Source of the DNA: an uncultured Gammaproteobacteria bacterium
GTDB taxonomy: Bacteria > Pseudomonadota > Gammaproteobacteria > Pseudomonadales > Ketobacteraceae
Assembly (NCBI GenBank): GCA_913063495.1
Contig: CAJXXT010000022.1
Coordinates: 1 to 41,413, forward strand
DNA length: 41,413 nt
Reading direction: 5' to 3'
Shown: positions 16,368 to 25,674 of the stretch, piece by piece
Layout of the letters: the number at the start of each line of letters is the position of its first letter
Numbering within the stretch: the stretch's first letter is position 1
Program-made: the position numbers and the translations under genes
The notes under the pieces: generated by a model
What the model saw: only the letters and a program-made list of their open reading frames with translations
Told to the model about the DNA's origin: nothing
Database searches by the model: none

Positions 16368-17117
16368 ATGAACACACTAACTCGCAAGCAACGTGAATTA
16401 CAGCAACGCGAACAACTCTTCCTAGACACTGCGCGCCAGGTGATTCGAGAGCACGGCGTTTCAGGGCTCACAATGGAAGCTATCGCTGAAATCACAGAGT
16501 ATTCAAAAGGTACGGTATACAAGCACTTTACGTGTAAAGAAGACATTATGTGCGCGCTTTGTGCTGATGGGATTGAATATCTATTAACACTACTCGATCA
16601 AATGATGAGCTTTGAAGGTCGACCGCGGGAGAAGTCGGTCATCATTGCTCTGTCGTATTTACTCTATGCAGAACGCTACCCTGAAGAGTTTGACCTCATT
16701 GTTGCCGCCAGAAACACCAATATTCGTCAAAAAGCCTCTCCAGAACGCCTGGAAGCTACCGACAATGCAGACGAAAAGATTACATCCCTAATCAAAGAAC
16801 AAATTCATGCAGCCATCAAATGTGGCGACCTTGTACTACAAGAAGGCGTGACGGTAGACCAACTGTGCCTCGGCCCCTGGGCAATAAGCCTTGGTATGGT
16901 TGCACTCTATGAAGCAAGCGACCTCATCAAAAGCATCGAATTCGCCCCCATGCAAGAAACCCTATACCAACAGCTAAATTTCTTGCTCGACGGTTACCAA
17001 TGGCATCCATTAAGTACTCAGTTTGACTATAAAAAAACAATATGTGCCGCAGCCAAGCTGCTAGAAAACAACACGGACGACCCATCAATCCGCTCGACAC
17101 TAGGTATTATAAAATGA
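16368..17117 (+). CDS. TetR/AcrR-family transcriptional regulator
   Basis: 249 residues. The N-terminal helix-turn-helix (about residues 16-62: LFLDTARQVIREHGVSGLTMEAIA, then YSKGTVYKHF) is typical. The C-terminal ligand domain is longer than average. Its stop codon overlaps the start of the RND exporter gene (ATGA at 17114-17117), so the two are translationally coupled and the regulator almost certainly controls the exporter, presumably in response to an exported compound. Confidence 0.93.
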   Translation: MNTLTRKQRELQQREQLFLDTARQVIREHGVSGLTMEAIAEITEYSKGTVYKHFTCKEDIMCALCADGIEYLLTLLDQMMSFEGRPREKSVIIALSYLLYAERYPEEFDLIVAARNTNIRQKASPERLEATDNADEKITSLIKEQIHAAIKCGDLVLQEGVTVDQLCLGPWAISLGMVALYEASDLIKSIEFAPMQETLYQQLNFLLDGYQWHPLSTQFDYKKTICAAAKLLENNTDDPSIRSTLGIIK

Positions 17118-19564
17118 AAAATAATAAGGGATTTATCCACGCAATCGCCAATTGGCTAGTTGATTATCGCCTCTTCGTTTTCTTGACGACATTATTGATG
17201 ATAGCCATCGTCTCCCCAGGGTTGACGAAATTGACATTTACAGCTGACTACAAAATTTTCTTCGATAAAGATAACCCGCAACTGGCTGCACACGAGTTTA
17301 TCGAAGATACCTATTCAAAAATTGATAATGTTCTCTTTATTCTTGCACCAAAGGATGGAGACACATTTACTCAAGAAAACCTAGCAGCCGTCGAATGGCT
17401 CACAGAACAGGCCTGGCTACTCCCTTATTCACAGCGAGTCGATTCTGTTACCAACTTTCAACATACCAGCGCAAGTGAAGACGAGCTATTGGTGGGAGAC
17501 CTGTCAGAAGACTCTCTCAACAAAACAGACCAAGAAATCCAAAGCATCAAGCAAATTGCAATTTCAGACCCGCTGCTTATACATCGCCTTATATCACCGA
17601 CAGGCCACGTTAGCGCAGTAGATGCGATGTTATCGTTTCCAGACGATAATATTACCGAATCCTTAACCGAACTCATTACAGCAGCACGAGAGCTTGCAGC
17701 CAAATTTGAGACTCGTTATCCGAATTTTGATCTTTATATTTCAGGCATGGCCCCATTCAACAACGCATTTGATGAAGTCGCCAACCAGGATGCTGAACGT
17801 CTAATGCCTGTCATGATGGTCGTTGTGCTTGTTCTAGTAAGCGTACTGCTGCGATCATTTGCCGCAGCAGGTATAACCCTTACTATCGTTGTTACCGGAG
17901 TGGCAGCAACATTTGGAATTGTTGGCTTTCTAGGAATGGAACTAAACAGCATCAATACAGCGGCTCCAACGATCATCCTCACACTTGCTGTTGCTGATTG
18001 CGTACACCTGCTGTCTCATTTTCTTATGCGCCTAAAGCGTGGCGATAACAAGCTCGCAGCCATGAAATACAGCTTAGACTCCAATATCTTGCCCGTATTT
18101 CTAACGAGCTTTACAACTGCCATCGGCTTTTTAAGTATGAACTTTAGTGACTCCCCTCCGTTTAGAGCACTAGGGACTATTGCCGCACTGGGTGTCGCTC
18201 TTACCTTTATCTTCTCTATTACGTTGCTACCCCAGCTCGCCATTTGGTTAACGCGAAAAATCCCCGCTCAAGATTTAGAGCACAGCAACGGCTTTGACCA
18301 TTTAGCAAGTTTCACCATCAAACATCAAAACAAACTATTCTGGGGAACACTCGTTGTAGCATTTGCCTGCATGGCCTTCATCCCCCAAAACGAACTCAAC
18401 GACGATAACATCGAATATTTCAGTAAGAATGTCGACATTCGCCAAGCCGCTGATTTTGCAGAACAGAACTTAACCGGGGTGAATATTATTGAACACTCCC
18501 TGGATTCTGGTGAAACAAACGGCATTAATAGCATCGCGTTTTTAACAACTGTTAATGATTTTGTTGAATGGTATCGCTCACAGCCAGAAGTACTGCACGT
18601 ATTTACCTACACTGACATCGTTAAACGCCTTAACAAAAACATGCACAATGATGACGAAACGTGGAATCGCTTGCCCGAATCCAGAGAACTCGCCGCCCAG
18701 TACGCATTAATGTACGAGATGTCCTTACCCTTTGGAATGGATCTTAACAACCAAGTAAATTTGGACAAGTCTTCTATTCGCATTACCGTGACACTACAAA
18801 ATGTTAAAGCCAAAGAAATTCTGGCGTTAGAAACAAAAGCCCAAGAATGGCTAGCGGTTCACGCCCCCAGCATTGCCTCACCAGGTGCAGGTCCAAGCGT
18901 AATGTTTGCGAATATTGGCCAACGAAATATTCATAGCATGATTAACGGTACTATCATTGCGACACTATTAATTTCCATCACATTGATGTTATCTCTAGGG
19001 TCATGGAAACTGGGTGTATTAAGCCTGATTCCTAACGCATTCCCTGCACTGATGATGTTTGGCATATGGGGATTTTTTGTTGGCGAAGTTAACCTTGGTG
19101 TTGCTGTTGTGTTTAGCATCACTCTCGGTATTGTCGTGGATGACACGGTTCACTTTTTAAGTAAGTTTTTACGTGCAAAACGAGAACACAACTACGACAC
19201 CGAGCAAGCTATTCATTATGCGTTTACCCACGTTGGTGCCTCATTGCTTATCACAACATTTGTATTGGCCTTGGGTTTTGCGACGCTCTACTGGTCTGAT
19301 TTCACCGTTAACTCCACGCTAGGCGTTATGGTTGCTTTAACAATTTTGATCGCCATCGCCTTTGACTTCCTGTTCTTGCCAGGAATGTTAATAAAGCTTG
19401 ATGCACTATCGAAACGATTTGGAAAGCAATCACCTGCTCACATTAATGCAGATATAACCACGACAGAAATACCAACCACAGCACCGTCGTCACTCTTAAC
19501 ATCAACGCTGCCCACAGATGAACATAAAAAAACCAAGGAACTAAAAGAGGAAGTGGCCGTCTAA
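17114..19564 (+). CDS. MMPL/RND-superfamily exporter
   Basis: 816 residues with the RND duplication: one N-terminal helix, a periplasmic domain, five helices (around RLMPVMMVVVLVLVSVLLR through ALTFIFSITLLPQLAIW), then a second periplasmic domain and the final helix block. Asp residues in NTAAPTIILTLAVADCVH and GIVVDDTVHF mark the proton-relay helices. This is the lipid/hydrophobe-exporting MMPL/HpnN-like branch rather than AcrB (about 1040 residues). No membrane-fusion or outer-membrane partner is adjacent. I chose ATG 17114, which overlaps the TetR stop, over an internal start at 17042. A hydrophilic tail rich in Thr follows the last helix. The substrate is unknown. Confidence 0.93.
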   Translation: MKNNKGFIHAIANWLVDYRLFVFLTTLLMIAIVSPGLTKLTFTADYKIFFDKDNPQLAAHEFIEDTYSKIDNVLFILAPKDGDTFTQENLAAVEWLTEQAWLLPYSQRVDSVTNFQHTSASEDELLVGDLSEDSLNKTDQEIQSIKQIAISDPLLIHRLISPTGHVSAVDAMLSFPDDNITESLTELITAARELAAKFETRYPNFDLYISGMAPFNNAFDEVANQDAERLMPVMMVVVLVLVSVLLRSFAAAGITLTIVVTGVAATFGIVGFLGMELNSINTAAPTIILTLAVADCVHLLSHFLMRLKRGDNKLAAMKYSLDSNILPVFLTSFTTAIGFLSMNFSDSPPFRALGTIAALGVALTFIFSITLLPQLAIWLTRKIPAQDLEHSNGFDHLASFTIKHQNKLFWGTLVVAFACMAFIPQNELNDDNIEYFSKNVDIRQAADFAEQNLTGVNIIEHSLDSGETNGINSIAFLTTVNDFVEWYRSQPEVLHVFTYTDIVKRLNKNMHNDDETWNRLPESRELAAQYALMYEMSLPFGMDLNNQVNLDKSSIRITVTLQNVKAKEILALETKAQEWLAVHAPSIASPGAGPSVMFANIGQRNIHSMINGTIIATLLISITLMLSLGSWKLGVLSLIPNAFPALMMFGIWGFFVGEVNLGVAVVFSITLGIVVDDTVHFLSKFLRAKREHNYDTEQAIHYAFTHVGASLLITTFVLALGFATLYWSDFTVNSTLGVMVALTILIAIAFDFLFLPGMLIKLDALSKRFGKQSPAHINADITTTEIPTTAPSSLLTSTLPTDEHKKTKELKEEVAV

Positions 19565-19598
19565 CATTTTATCAAAACTTATTATTGTGCCAACTCAT

Positions 19599-19622
19599 AA
19601 GCCTGCTCTGCAGGCTTTTTTT
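19599..19622 (+). terminator. rho-independent terminator after the RND exporter
   Basis: Stem AGCCTGC/GCAGGCT with a 3-base loop (19600-19616), followed by seven T residues. It lies 35 bases after the exporter stop codon. Confidence 0.9.
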
Positions 19623-19641
19623 CTGCCTACAAAAAAACCAT

Positions 19642-19676
19642 AAAAAAAGGCCGTTACCCGAAAGCAACGACCTTTT
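19642..19676 (-). terminator. rho-independent terminator after tRNA-Gly
   Basis: On the minus strand AAAGGTCGTT pairs with AACGGCCTTT (one G-T pair) around a 10-base loop, followed by a T-run. It begins 8 bases after the tRNA 3' end. Confidence 0.8.
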
Positions 19677-19683
19677 AAAATTT

Positions 19684-19759
<76 letters not shown>

Positions 19760-19785
19760 AACACTTCATCCTGAAGACGAGGCGA

Positions 19786-19814
19786 ATTCTATTGACTCAC
19801 ACCCTTATCGTCAA
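19786..19814 (-). promoter_or_regulatory. sigma-70 promoter of tRNA-Gly
   Basis: Read on the minus strand, TTGACG and TAGAAT are separated by exactly 17 bases, followed by a GC-containing discriminator (TCGCCTCG). Position, about 25 bases before the mature 5' end, and sequence are typical of a strong stable-RNA promoter. Confidence 0.8.
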
Positions 19815-19856
19815 CCCCTTATTTTAAAAATCACAAAAAAACCTTACAAACCAGCA

Positions 19857-19901
19857 AGTTACTGTACTAGTTACGACACCGTAGTAACTAGTACAGTAAC
19901 T
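19857..19901. repeat. 18-bp perfect inverted repeat with 9-base spacer
   Basis: AGTTACTGTACTAGTTAC (19857-19874) is the exact complement of 19884-19901. It lies just beyond the 3' end of the epimerase gene. The stem is AT-rich and has no immediate T-run, so it is a poor intrinsic terminator. It overlaps the start of the 11-bp tandem repeats. Confidence 0.9.
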
Positions 19902-19930
19902 AAGTAGCAACTAAGTAGTAACTAAGCAGC
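19898..19930. repeat. three 11-bp tandem repeats
   Basis: AACTAAGTAGC, AACTAAGTAGT and AACTAAGCAGC follow in register, with a fourth degenerate unit (ACTAAACAGT) running into the stop codon region of the epimerase gene. This is probably replication slippage next to the inverted repeat. Confidence 0.85.
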
Positions 19931-19931
19931 A

Positions 19932-20996
19932 CTAAACAGTTGCCGCACCTCCCAGCTCAAACTTTCTACACACCTCCTTATTGGTGATATAGCCATTCTG
20001 AACAAACCAACTGACAGCATCACGTAAGGTTTCTTCTATAGCCCGACTAGGCAGACCTAGCTCATTTCTGGCTTTACTAGGGTCTGCAATCAAACCCGCA
20101 TTAGAGATTTCTAATTCTACAGGCGTCATAAAGGGCGCCTTATGTGTCACATACTTAGCGATTGCTTGGGTCAGGTATGCCATTGGGTACAAGGCACTTG
20201 GCGATACGGTGACTAGAGGGCGCTTTAAACCCACCACGTTCTGCAGGCTACCCATTAAATCTGGGTGACTAGCATTCTCGTTGCCTAAAATATAACTCTC
20301 CCCTGTTCTGCCCTTCTCTAGTGCCAACACATGCCCCATTGCACAATCTCGTACATCGATATAGTTCGATACCGTGTGGACACCCATAATCACGGGTAAA
20401 TTAAACGCATCGGAAATCACCCGCCCCGTTGGAGTAGGGCCATAATCACCTGGCCCAAGAGGACATGCAGGGTTAACAATAACCACATCAAGCCCATTTT
20501 TTGCGTAACTCTCCGCTAATTGATGAGATTCATATTTTGTTCGCGAGTAATAACTACAATCCAGCTTGAAAGGCGAGGTTTCATCACACGTAGCATCCAA
20601 CCCTTGACCCGCAAAACGTGCAAAAGAACTGGTATACACCACACGTTTAACACTCTGCTTTACGCATTCTTCAAATAATAACCGAGTACCACCAACATTC
20701 ACCCGGTCCATCAAGGTCATATCCGCTAACCACAACGCATACACAGCGGCCAAATGAAATACAACATCACACCCCTTTACTGCGGCAGTAACATCTTCCG
20801 GTGACGTTATATCACCAGAAAACAACTCAACATCCAAACCTTTTAAGTTAATCATATTATCGTGTGGCAAGTGCATAACACGTACAGGTACGCTATACCG
20901 CTCTAATAAGATTCTCACCACATGAGAGCCAATAAACCCAGCCCCTCCTGTCACCAAGATTTTGGTTGCACCGCTAAACTCTTCAGCTGACGTCAT
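19932..20996 (-). CDS. NAD(P)-dependent epimerase/reductase (extended SDR, HpnA/3-beta-HSD-like)
   Basis: 354 residues. Nucleotide-binding motif VTGGAGFIGSH (residues 15-25), NAG-equivalent HLAA (82-85), catalytic Ser in VYTSSFARF (about 124) and Tyr151-x3-Lys155 (YSRTK) show an active extended short-chain dehydrogenase. The closest relatives I recognise are hopanoid-associated HpnA-type epimerases and dihydroflavonol/3-beta-hydroxysteroid reductases; sequence alone does not decide the substrate (nucleotide sugar, steroid or aldehyde). A strong AGGAGGG site precedes the ATG. It is divergent from yegD. The 3' end runs directly into tandem and inverted repeats. Confidence 0.88.
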   Translation of the reverse strand: MTSAEEFSGATKILVTGGAGFIGSHVVRILLERYSVPVRVMHLPHDNMINLKGLDVELFSGDITSPEDVTAAVKGCDVVFHLAAVYALWLADMTLMDRVNVGGTRLLFEECVKQSVKRVVYTSSFARFAGQGLDATCDETSPFKLDCSYYSRTKYESHQLAESYAKNGLDVVIVNPACPLGPGDYGPTPTGRVISDAFNLPVIMGVHTVSNYIDVRDCAMGHVLALEKGRTGESYILGNENASHPDLMGSLQNVVGLKRPLVTVSPSALYPMAYLTQAIAKYVTHKAPFMTPVELEISNAGLIADPSKARNELGLPSRAIEETLRDAVSWFVQNGYITNKEVCRKFELGGAATV

Positions 20997-21188
20997 TTCA
21001 CCCTCCTTATATTACGAATCACACGAAACCAAGCAGTTTCGAGTGTGCCATACCAGAAGAATAGTGCTATAAATGCAGACTGACAGGTTCATCTTTCTGT
21101 CGCCTTCTCTTATCACTGGCCTGCCTTAATTCGATATGTTACTTTTCGCGATCTTTTCTACATCACTCCATTACCCACAGGTTTAACT

Positions 21189-22553
21189 ATGATCGCTGGA
21201 TTCGATTACGGCACGTCAAATTGCGCTATTGGCGTCCCCTCTGGAGAGAGTGCACAGCTAATTGCAATTGATCAGGGCAGAGCATTTATGCCCTCCGCCC
21301 TTTATGCTCTGGAGCGGGAGTTAATCTGTGAAACGGTAGGACAAAACATACCAAAAAAATCGTTACAAGAGAGTTTTATAGAACTCAGAGCTAACCCACT
21401 GAACCAAGCTCGCAGGGTTCGACGTGAACATGATATTCAAGCAAGCGAACAAAGCCTTTACGTCGGCCAAGAGGCTTTTGATCAATATTTTTCACTACCA
21501 GAGGAAGGTTATTTTGTTAAATCGCCAAAGTCATTCTTAGGTGCAAGCGGCCTGCGCCCAGAATTTGTCCACTTTTTTGAAGATATTGTCACGGCGATGA
21601 TGCAAACCATCAAACAACGAGCAGAGAATCAACTTGGACAAACGATCAATCACACTGTCATTGGTCGTCCGGTAAATTTTCAGGGCATGAATTCAGAACA
21701 AAGTAACCGTCAAGCGATTGAAATCCTTACTATATCCGCCAAACGTGCGGGGTTTTCATCGGTCGAATTTTTGTTTGAACCCCTTGCAGCAGGTTTCGAT
21801 TTCGAAGCGAGGCTTGATAAAAATAAAACCGTTCTTGTGGTTGATGTGGGCGGTGGTACAACAGACTGCGCCATGGTAAACATGGGGCCAAGCCATCGCA
21901 ATAAAATCGAACGCAGTGAGGATTTTCTCGGCCATAGCGGTGAACGTATTGGAGGGAATGATTTAGACATTCAGTTAGCAGGCAAGAATCTCATGCCATT
22001 ATTTGGTATGCAATCCATACTAAAAAACGGATTACCGATGCCAACCCAGCCATACTGGGACGCCGTCACAACAAACAACGTGGGTTCTCAGTCAACATTT
22101 AACAGCAAAGAAACAAGCTACTGCTTACAACAACTAATGCTAGATACCACTGAGCCAGCGCTGTTACAACGATTTATCAATTTGCGCGAACAGAAACAAA
22201 ACCATCATCTGGTTCGCTCTGCGGAACAGTGTAAAATAGCGCTATCTGACAACACTACAAACAAAGTAGCATTAGATTACATTGAACAAGAGCTCTCTTG
22301 TAATGTTAATCAACAACAATTTGCCGATGCGATTGAACGGCCATTGGCACGAGTTATTGCATTAATGGAAGATGTCATCACTCAAGCTGGTCGCCAACCA
22401 GACGTCATTTATATTACCGGGGGCTCAGCAAAATCCCCGATTCTTCGCCAAGCCATCGAAACAAACCTAGGCTCTATTGAAGTGTTGGACGGCGACCATT
22501 TTGGTAGTGTCGCTGCTGGCCTAACCCTTTGGGCGCAACGAATATTTGCATAA
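21189..22553 (+). CDS. yegD: YegD-like Hsp70-family chaperone
   Basis: 454 residues. It has the actin/Hsp70 ATPase fold: phosphate-1 loop GFDYGTSNCAIG (4-15), phosphate-2 VVDVGGGTTDCAM (about 217-229) and adenosine motif ITGGSAKSP near residue 415. There is no C-terminal substrate-binding domain, and the length matches E. coli YegD (450). The role of YegD is poorly known; it is treated as an atypical DnaK relative. It is followed after 10 bases by the amidohydrolase gene, which suggests co-transcription. Confidence 0.93.
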   Translation: MIAGFDYGTSNCAIGVPSGESAQLIAIDQGRAFMPSALYALERELICETVGQNIPKKSLQESFIELRANPLNQARRVRREHDIQASEQSLYVGQEAFDQYFSLPEEGYFVKSPKSFLGASGLRPEFVHFFEDIVTAMMQTIKQRAENQLGQTINHTVIGRPVNFQGMNSEQSNRQAIEILTISAKRAGFSSVEFLFEPLAAGFDFEARLDKNKTVLVVDVGGGTTDCAMVNMGPSHRNKIERSEDFLGHSGERIGGNDLDIQLAGKNLMPLFGMQSILKNGLPMPTQPYWDAVTTNNVGSQSTFNSKETSYCLQQLMLDTTEPALLQRFINLREQKQNHHLVRSAEQCKIALSDNTTNKVALDYIEQELSCNVNQQQFADAIERPLARVIALMEDVITQAGRQPDVIYITGGSAKSPILRQAIETNLGSIEVLDGDHFGSVAAGLTLWAQRIFA

Positions 22554-22563
22554 TAGGTACGCT

Positions 22564-24258
22564 ATGTTTAAACCACTTATCTTGTTGTGCTTGATAGCGC
22601 TACTAATACACAACACCTCCATAGCCAACACCTCACCACCTATCGCGAGCCAAGCGCTCATTAATGGCAGTATTTACACGGCAAACTCATCCCATCCATA
22701 TGCCGACGCCATAGCCATTAAAGGCGGAAAAATCATAGCAGTAGGATCGTTCAATCAAGTCAAAAACGTAATCGGTAAAAAAACAAAGGTTATCGACCTT
22801 AAGGGCAAACAGGTTCTACCGGGGTTTATCGACAATCATAACCATATCTTTGAAGCGGCGTCTGAAGCCGGTGGTAACTGTGAGCTATCTCAAGAAGCGA
22901 CACCCTCTGAACAAATCCCCTACTTGCAGGACTGTTATGACAACTCTAAACCCGGTCAATGGGTCGTGGGTTGGGGACATACCATTCAAGCCACTCTGAC
23001 ACTTGAAGAGGAAAACACCCCGCTTGAAATTATCGATCACATATTCTCCGATCGACCCGTAATTATTATGGAACAAACCTCGCATTCTATGTGGGTTAAT
23101 TCAGTAGCGCTGAAACTCGCGGGAATAACCCTATCAACACCAGACCCACAAGGTGGAAAAATCATGAAAACAGAAGATGCTGACGCTCTTCTAGGTATCT
23201 TGATTGATAATGCCGGTGATATCGTGATGGAACTAGCTTGGAACAGCCTCAAAAACAAATTCACCAAGAGCTATGATGGGTTACTCAACGGACTCCACGA
23301 GGTCGCAAAGAATGGAATCACCACGGTAGGTGATGGCAGATTGTATTGGAAAAGAGGTTGGTATGAAGTGTGGAAGGCAGTTGAAGCGGACGGCCAACTT
23401 ACTGCTCGTGTCTCATTACGCCCCTGGATCTATCCCCATATTCTACCAAAAGAACAACTCGCTTTTTTAACAAGCATCTATAACACGGACAAAAATGGGT
23501 TACTTATCGTTGACCAAGTTAAAATGTACAGTGACGGTATCATTATTAATGGCACAGCAAAAACACTGGCCCCTTATCAATTCACCTACTTCCCTGAGTC
23601 ACCTTACGGCCTTAGCTATATTCAACCAAAGGCGATGAAGAGCTGGCTAACAACACTTGCAACCATAGGCTATGGCGCGCACATCCATGCGATTGGAGAT
23701 GGTGCTGTTCGAGACACATTAAATGCGATTGAATCCGCCAGAAAATCCGGTTCAACTCACCATTATAGTATGACGCACTTAGAAATGATTAATGCATCGG
23801 ACTATTCTCGCTTTAAGACACTCTCCGTAGACGCAGATTTTCAAGTAGGCTCCGATTACATTGTTAAGAATGACCACGGCTGGGCGTATGCGTTAATTGG
23901 TAAAAAACGCTCACATAAATTAATTCCATTAGGTGACATCTATAACACCGGGGCAAATATTACTTTAAGTAGTGATTGGAACGTTAACCCTCTTAGCCCT
24001 CTGGCGGCAATCGCCAATGCTGTCGCCTTAAAGGATAAAGGCCTTCCTAGCGTACAAACTGCAATTGATGCCTATACTATTAATGCAGCCCGAGCACTTG
24101 GGTTAGAGTCAGTAACCGGCTCCCTTGAAGTCGGTAAATCAGCAGATATTGCTGTGTTAGATCATGCCATTGTGGATAAGGCACCTAAAAACATCAGGAA
24201 ATCCTCAGTAATCTGGACATTACTTCAAGGTGAAACTGTGTTTAAAACCACTTTTTAA
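22564..24258 (+). CDS. periplasmic YtcJ-like amidohydrolase
   Basis: 564 residues. Signal peptide of about 21 residues (MFKPLILLCLIALLIHNTSI then Ala) directs it to the periplasm. The amidohydrolase barrel has the metal motif His92-x-His94 (DNHNHIF), later His residues in GAHIHAIGDGA and MTHLEM, and Asp in LSSDWNVNPLSP. The C-terminus (GSLEVGKSADIAVLD) is typical of the YtcJ/AepA group. It hydrolyses an amide, imide or carbamate; the substrate is unknown. I prefer ATG 22564 because an earlier start at 22546 would place six polar residues before the signal peptide and overlap yegD. Confidence 0.88.
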   Translation: MFKPLILLCLIALLIHNTSIANTSPPIASQALINGSIYTANSSHPYADAIAIKGGKIIAVGSFNQVKNVIGKKTKVIDLKGKQVLPGFIDNHNHIFEAASEAGGNCELSQEATPSEQIPYLQDCYDNSKPGQWVVGWGHTIQATLTLEEENTPLEIIDHIFSDRPVIIMEQTSHSMWVNSVALKLAGITLSTPDPQGGKIMKTEDADALLGILIDNAGDIVMELAWNSLKNKFTKSYDGLLNGLHEVAKNGITTVGDGRLYWKRGWYEVWKAVEADGQLTARVSLRPWIYPHILPKEQLAFLTSIYNTDKNGLLIVDQVKMYSDGIIINGTAKTLAPYQFTYFPESPYGLSYIQPKAMKSWLTTLATIGYGAHIHAIGDGAVRDTLNAIESARKSGSTHHYSMTHLEMINASDYSRFKTLSVDADFQVGSDYIVKNDHGWAYALIGKKRSHKLIPLGDIYNTGANITLSSDWNVNPLSPLAAIANAVALKDKGLPSVQTAIDAYTINAARALGLESVTGSLEVGKSADIAVLDHAIVDKAPKNIRKSSVIWTLLQGETVFKTTF

Positions 24259-24306
24259 GCAAACTTTAGAATATTGCCAAATGAACCCTGTTGATATAGG
24301 TGCGCA

Positions 24307-25302
24307 ATGATTAAGGATAAACATTCAGACTCTCTTCGCTATGTCTACGACATTATCAAAGAAGGTGTTTGGGACTGGAATGCCAACACCGGCCGAGTAG
24401 ATCGAAGCCCCGGATGGTATCGCATGCTAGGGTATGAAGTTGACTGCCTAAAAAAGGATGTTTTCACCTGGGAAAATATCATTCACCCCGATGATTACCC
24501 CCAAGTTATGGCAATATTTGACGCCTATATTACTGGTAACAGAGATACCTACGAAGCTGAATACCGCTGTAAAAAGGCAAATGGGGATTATTTATGGGTT
24601 ATCGATCAGGGGAAAATTGTTGAAAGAAACCCTGATAACTCAATCGCACGAATGATTGGTGCGCATACCGACATCCACACCCAGAAGCTCGCCCAAGAAG
24701 AACTAAGACGACAAAATGAAACCCTAACACAAAGTAACTTTAATTTAGAAAATACCGTTCGAATGCGAACTCTTGAGCTCGAGGAAATTAACAAATTACT
24801 TCAAAAGCAAGTCAACCAATCAAGCCAAGATGCTAATACAGATTCACTCACAAACCTCTACAACCGCAGAAAATTTGAAATAGAACTACAAAAAGAAGTT
24901 GCCAGAGCAAAACGCTACAATTCCCCTCTTAGTTTAGCGCTATTTGACGCAGACCACTTTAAACTAATTAACGATACCCTTGGCCATGCAGCAGGGGACA
25001 AAGCACTACAAATCATAGCAAGTGAGATATCAGGCAATATCCGCGAAAATGATATCGCATCACGCTGGGGTGGCGAAGAATTTACGGTGATCTTTCCGGG
25101 CACCACACGTAAGGGCGCACACGCTACAGCAGAAAAGATACGCGCCAGCATCGAAGGTTCAGTAACAAGTATCGATGCAACCATTACCTGCAGCGTTGGC
25201 ATTGCCGAGTTTGATTTCACAGAAAGTCTCGAGACATTATTAAAACGTTTAGACCAGGCGTTATATGAGGCAAAAGATAGCGGCCGGAACTGTATACGTT
25301 AA
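24307..25302 (+). CDS. PAS-GGDEF diguanylate cyclase
   Basis: 331 residues. A PAS domain with PAC-like tail (about 15-125, HPDDYPQV and MIGAHTDIHTQK) is linked by a coiled coil (about 126-172) to a GGDEF domain. The active site reads GGEEF (255-259), competent for c-di-GMP synthesis, and an RxxD inhibitory site (Arg246-Asp249) lies 5 residues before it, so product inhibition is expected. There is no membrane segment, so it is a cytoplasmic sensor. It starts 48 bases after the amidohydrolase gene and its stop overlaps the next start by one base. Confidence 0.95.
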   Translation: MIKDKHSDSLRYVYDIIKEGVWDWNANTGRVDRSPGWYRMLGYEVDCLKKDVFTWENIIHPDDYPQVMAIFDAYITGNRDTYEAEYRCKKANGDYLWVIDQGKIVERNPDNSIARMIGAHTDIHTQKLAQEELRRQNETLTQSNFNLENTVRMRTLELEEINKLLQKQVNQSSQDANTDSLTNLYNRRKFEIELQKEVARAKRYNSPLSLALFDADHFKLINDTLGHAAGDKALQIIASEISGNIRENDIASRWGGEEFTVIFPGTTRKGAHATAEKIRASIEGSVTSIDATITCSVGIAEFDFTESLETLLKRLDQALYEAKDSGRNCIR

Positions 25303-25538
25303 TGCTATATTACGTCATGCAAGGCATTGGTTTATTTGGGGCAATTGCCCTACTGCTTGCTTACCTACAGGTTTCAAGAAAAGCACTCACAACCACCAGT
25401 AAACATTACCATCGATTAAACCTATTAGGGGCCAGTTTAGTGGTCATCAACACCGCATATTTTGAGGTCTATGGCCCTTTAATTCTTAATGTTATTTGGA
25501 TGTTAATCGCAATCAAATCCCTGTCATCAGAGAATTAA
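25302..25538 (+). CDS. small membrane protein, CBU_0592-like
   Basis: 78 residues with three hydrophobic segments (about 5-23, 42-58 and 58-73). The pattern GIGLFGAIALLLAYLQV, then RLNLLGASLVVINTAYFEVYGPLILNVIWMLIA (read in two parts), resembles the CBU_0592 family of small inner-membrane proteins of unknown function. The ATG overlaps the stop of the diguanylate cyclase gene (TAATG), so the two are translationally coupled. Confidence 0.75.
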   Translation: MLYYVMQGIGLFGAIALLLAYLQVSRKALTTTSKHYHRLNLLGASLVVINTAYFEVYGPLILNVIWMLIAIKSLSSEN

Positions 25539-25674
25539 CCCGCTTTATCACGAGTATTTTCTTTGTTCTATTAGCGAACTGATCAAGTATTGGGTAAGAT
25601 GCCCCGTTTATCACTATCTCTACAATTTCAGCCTCAACAATTTCAAACAATCTCGACATTAGCGGTGCACTCAT

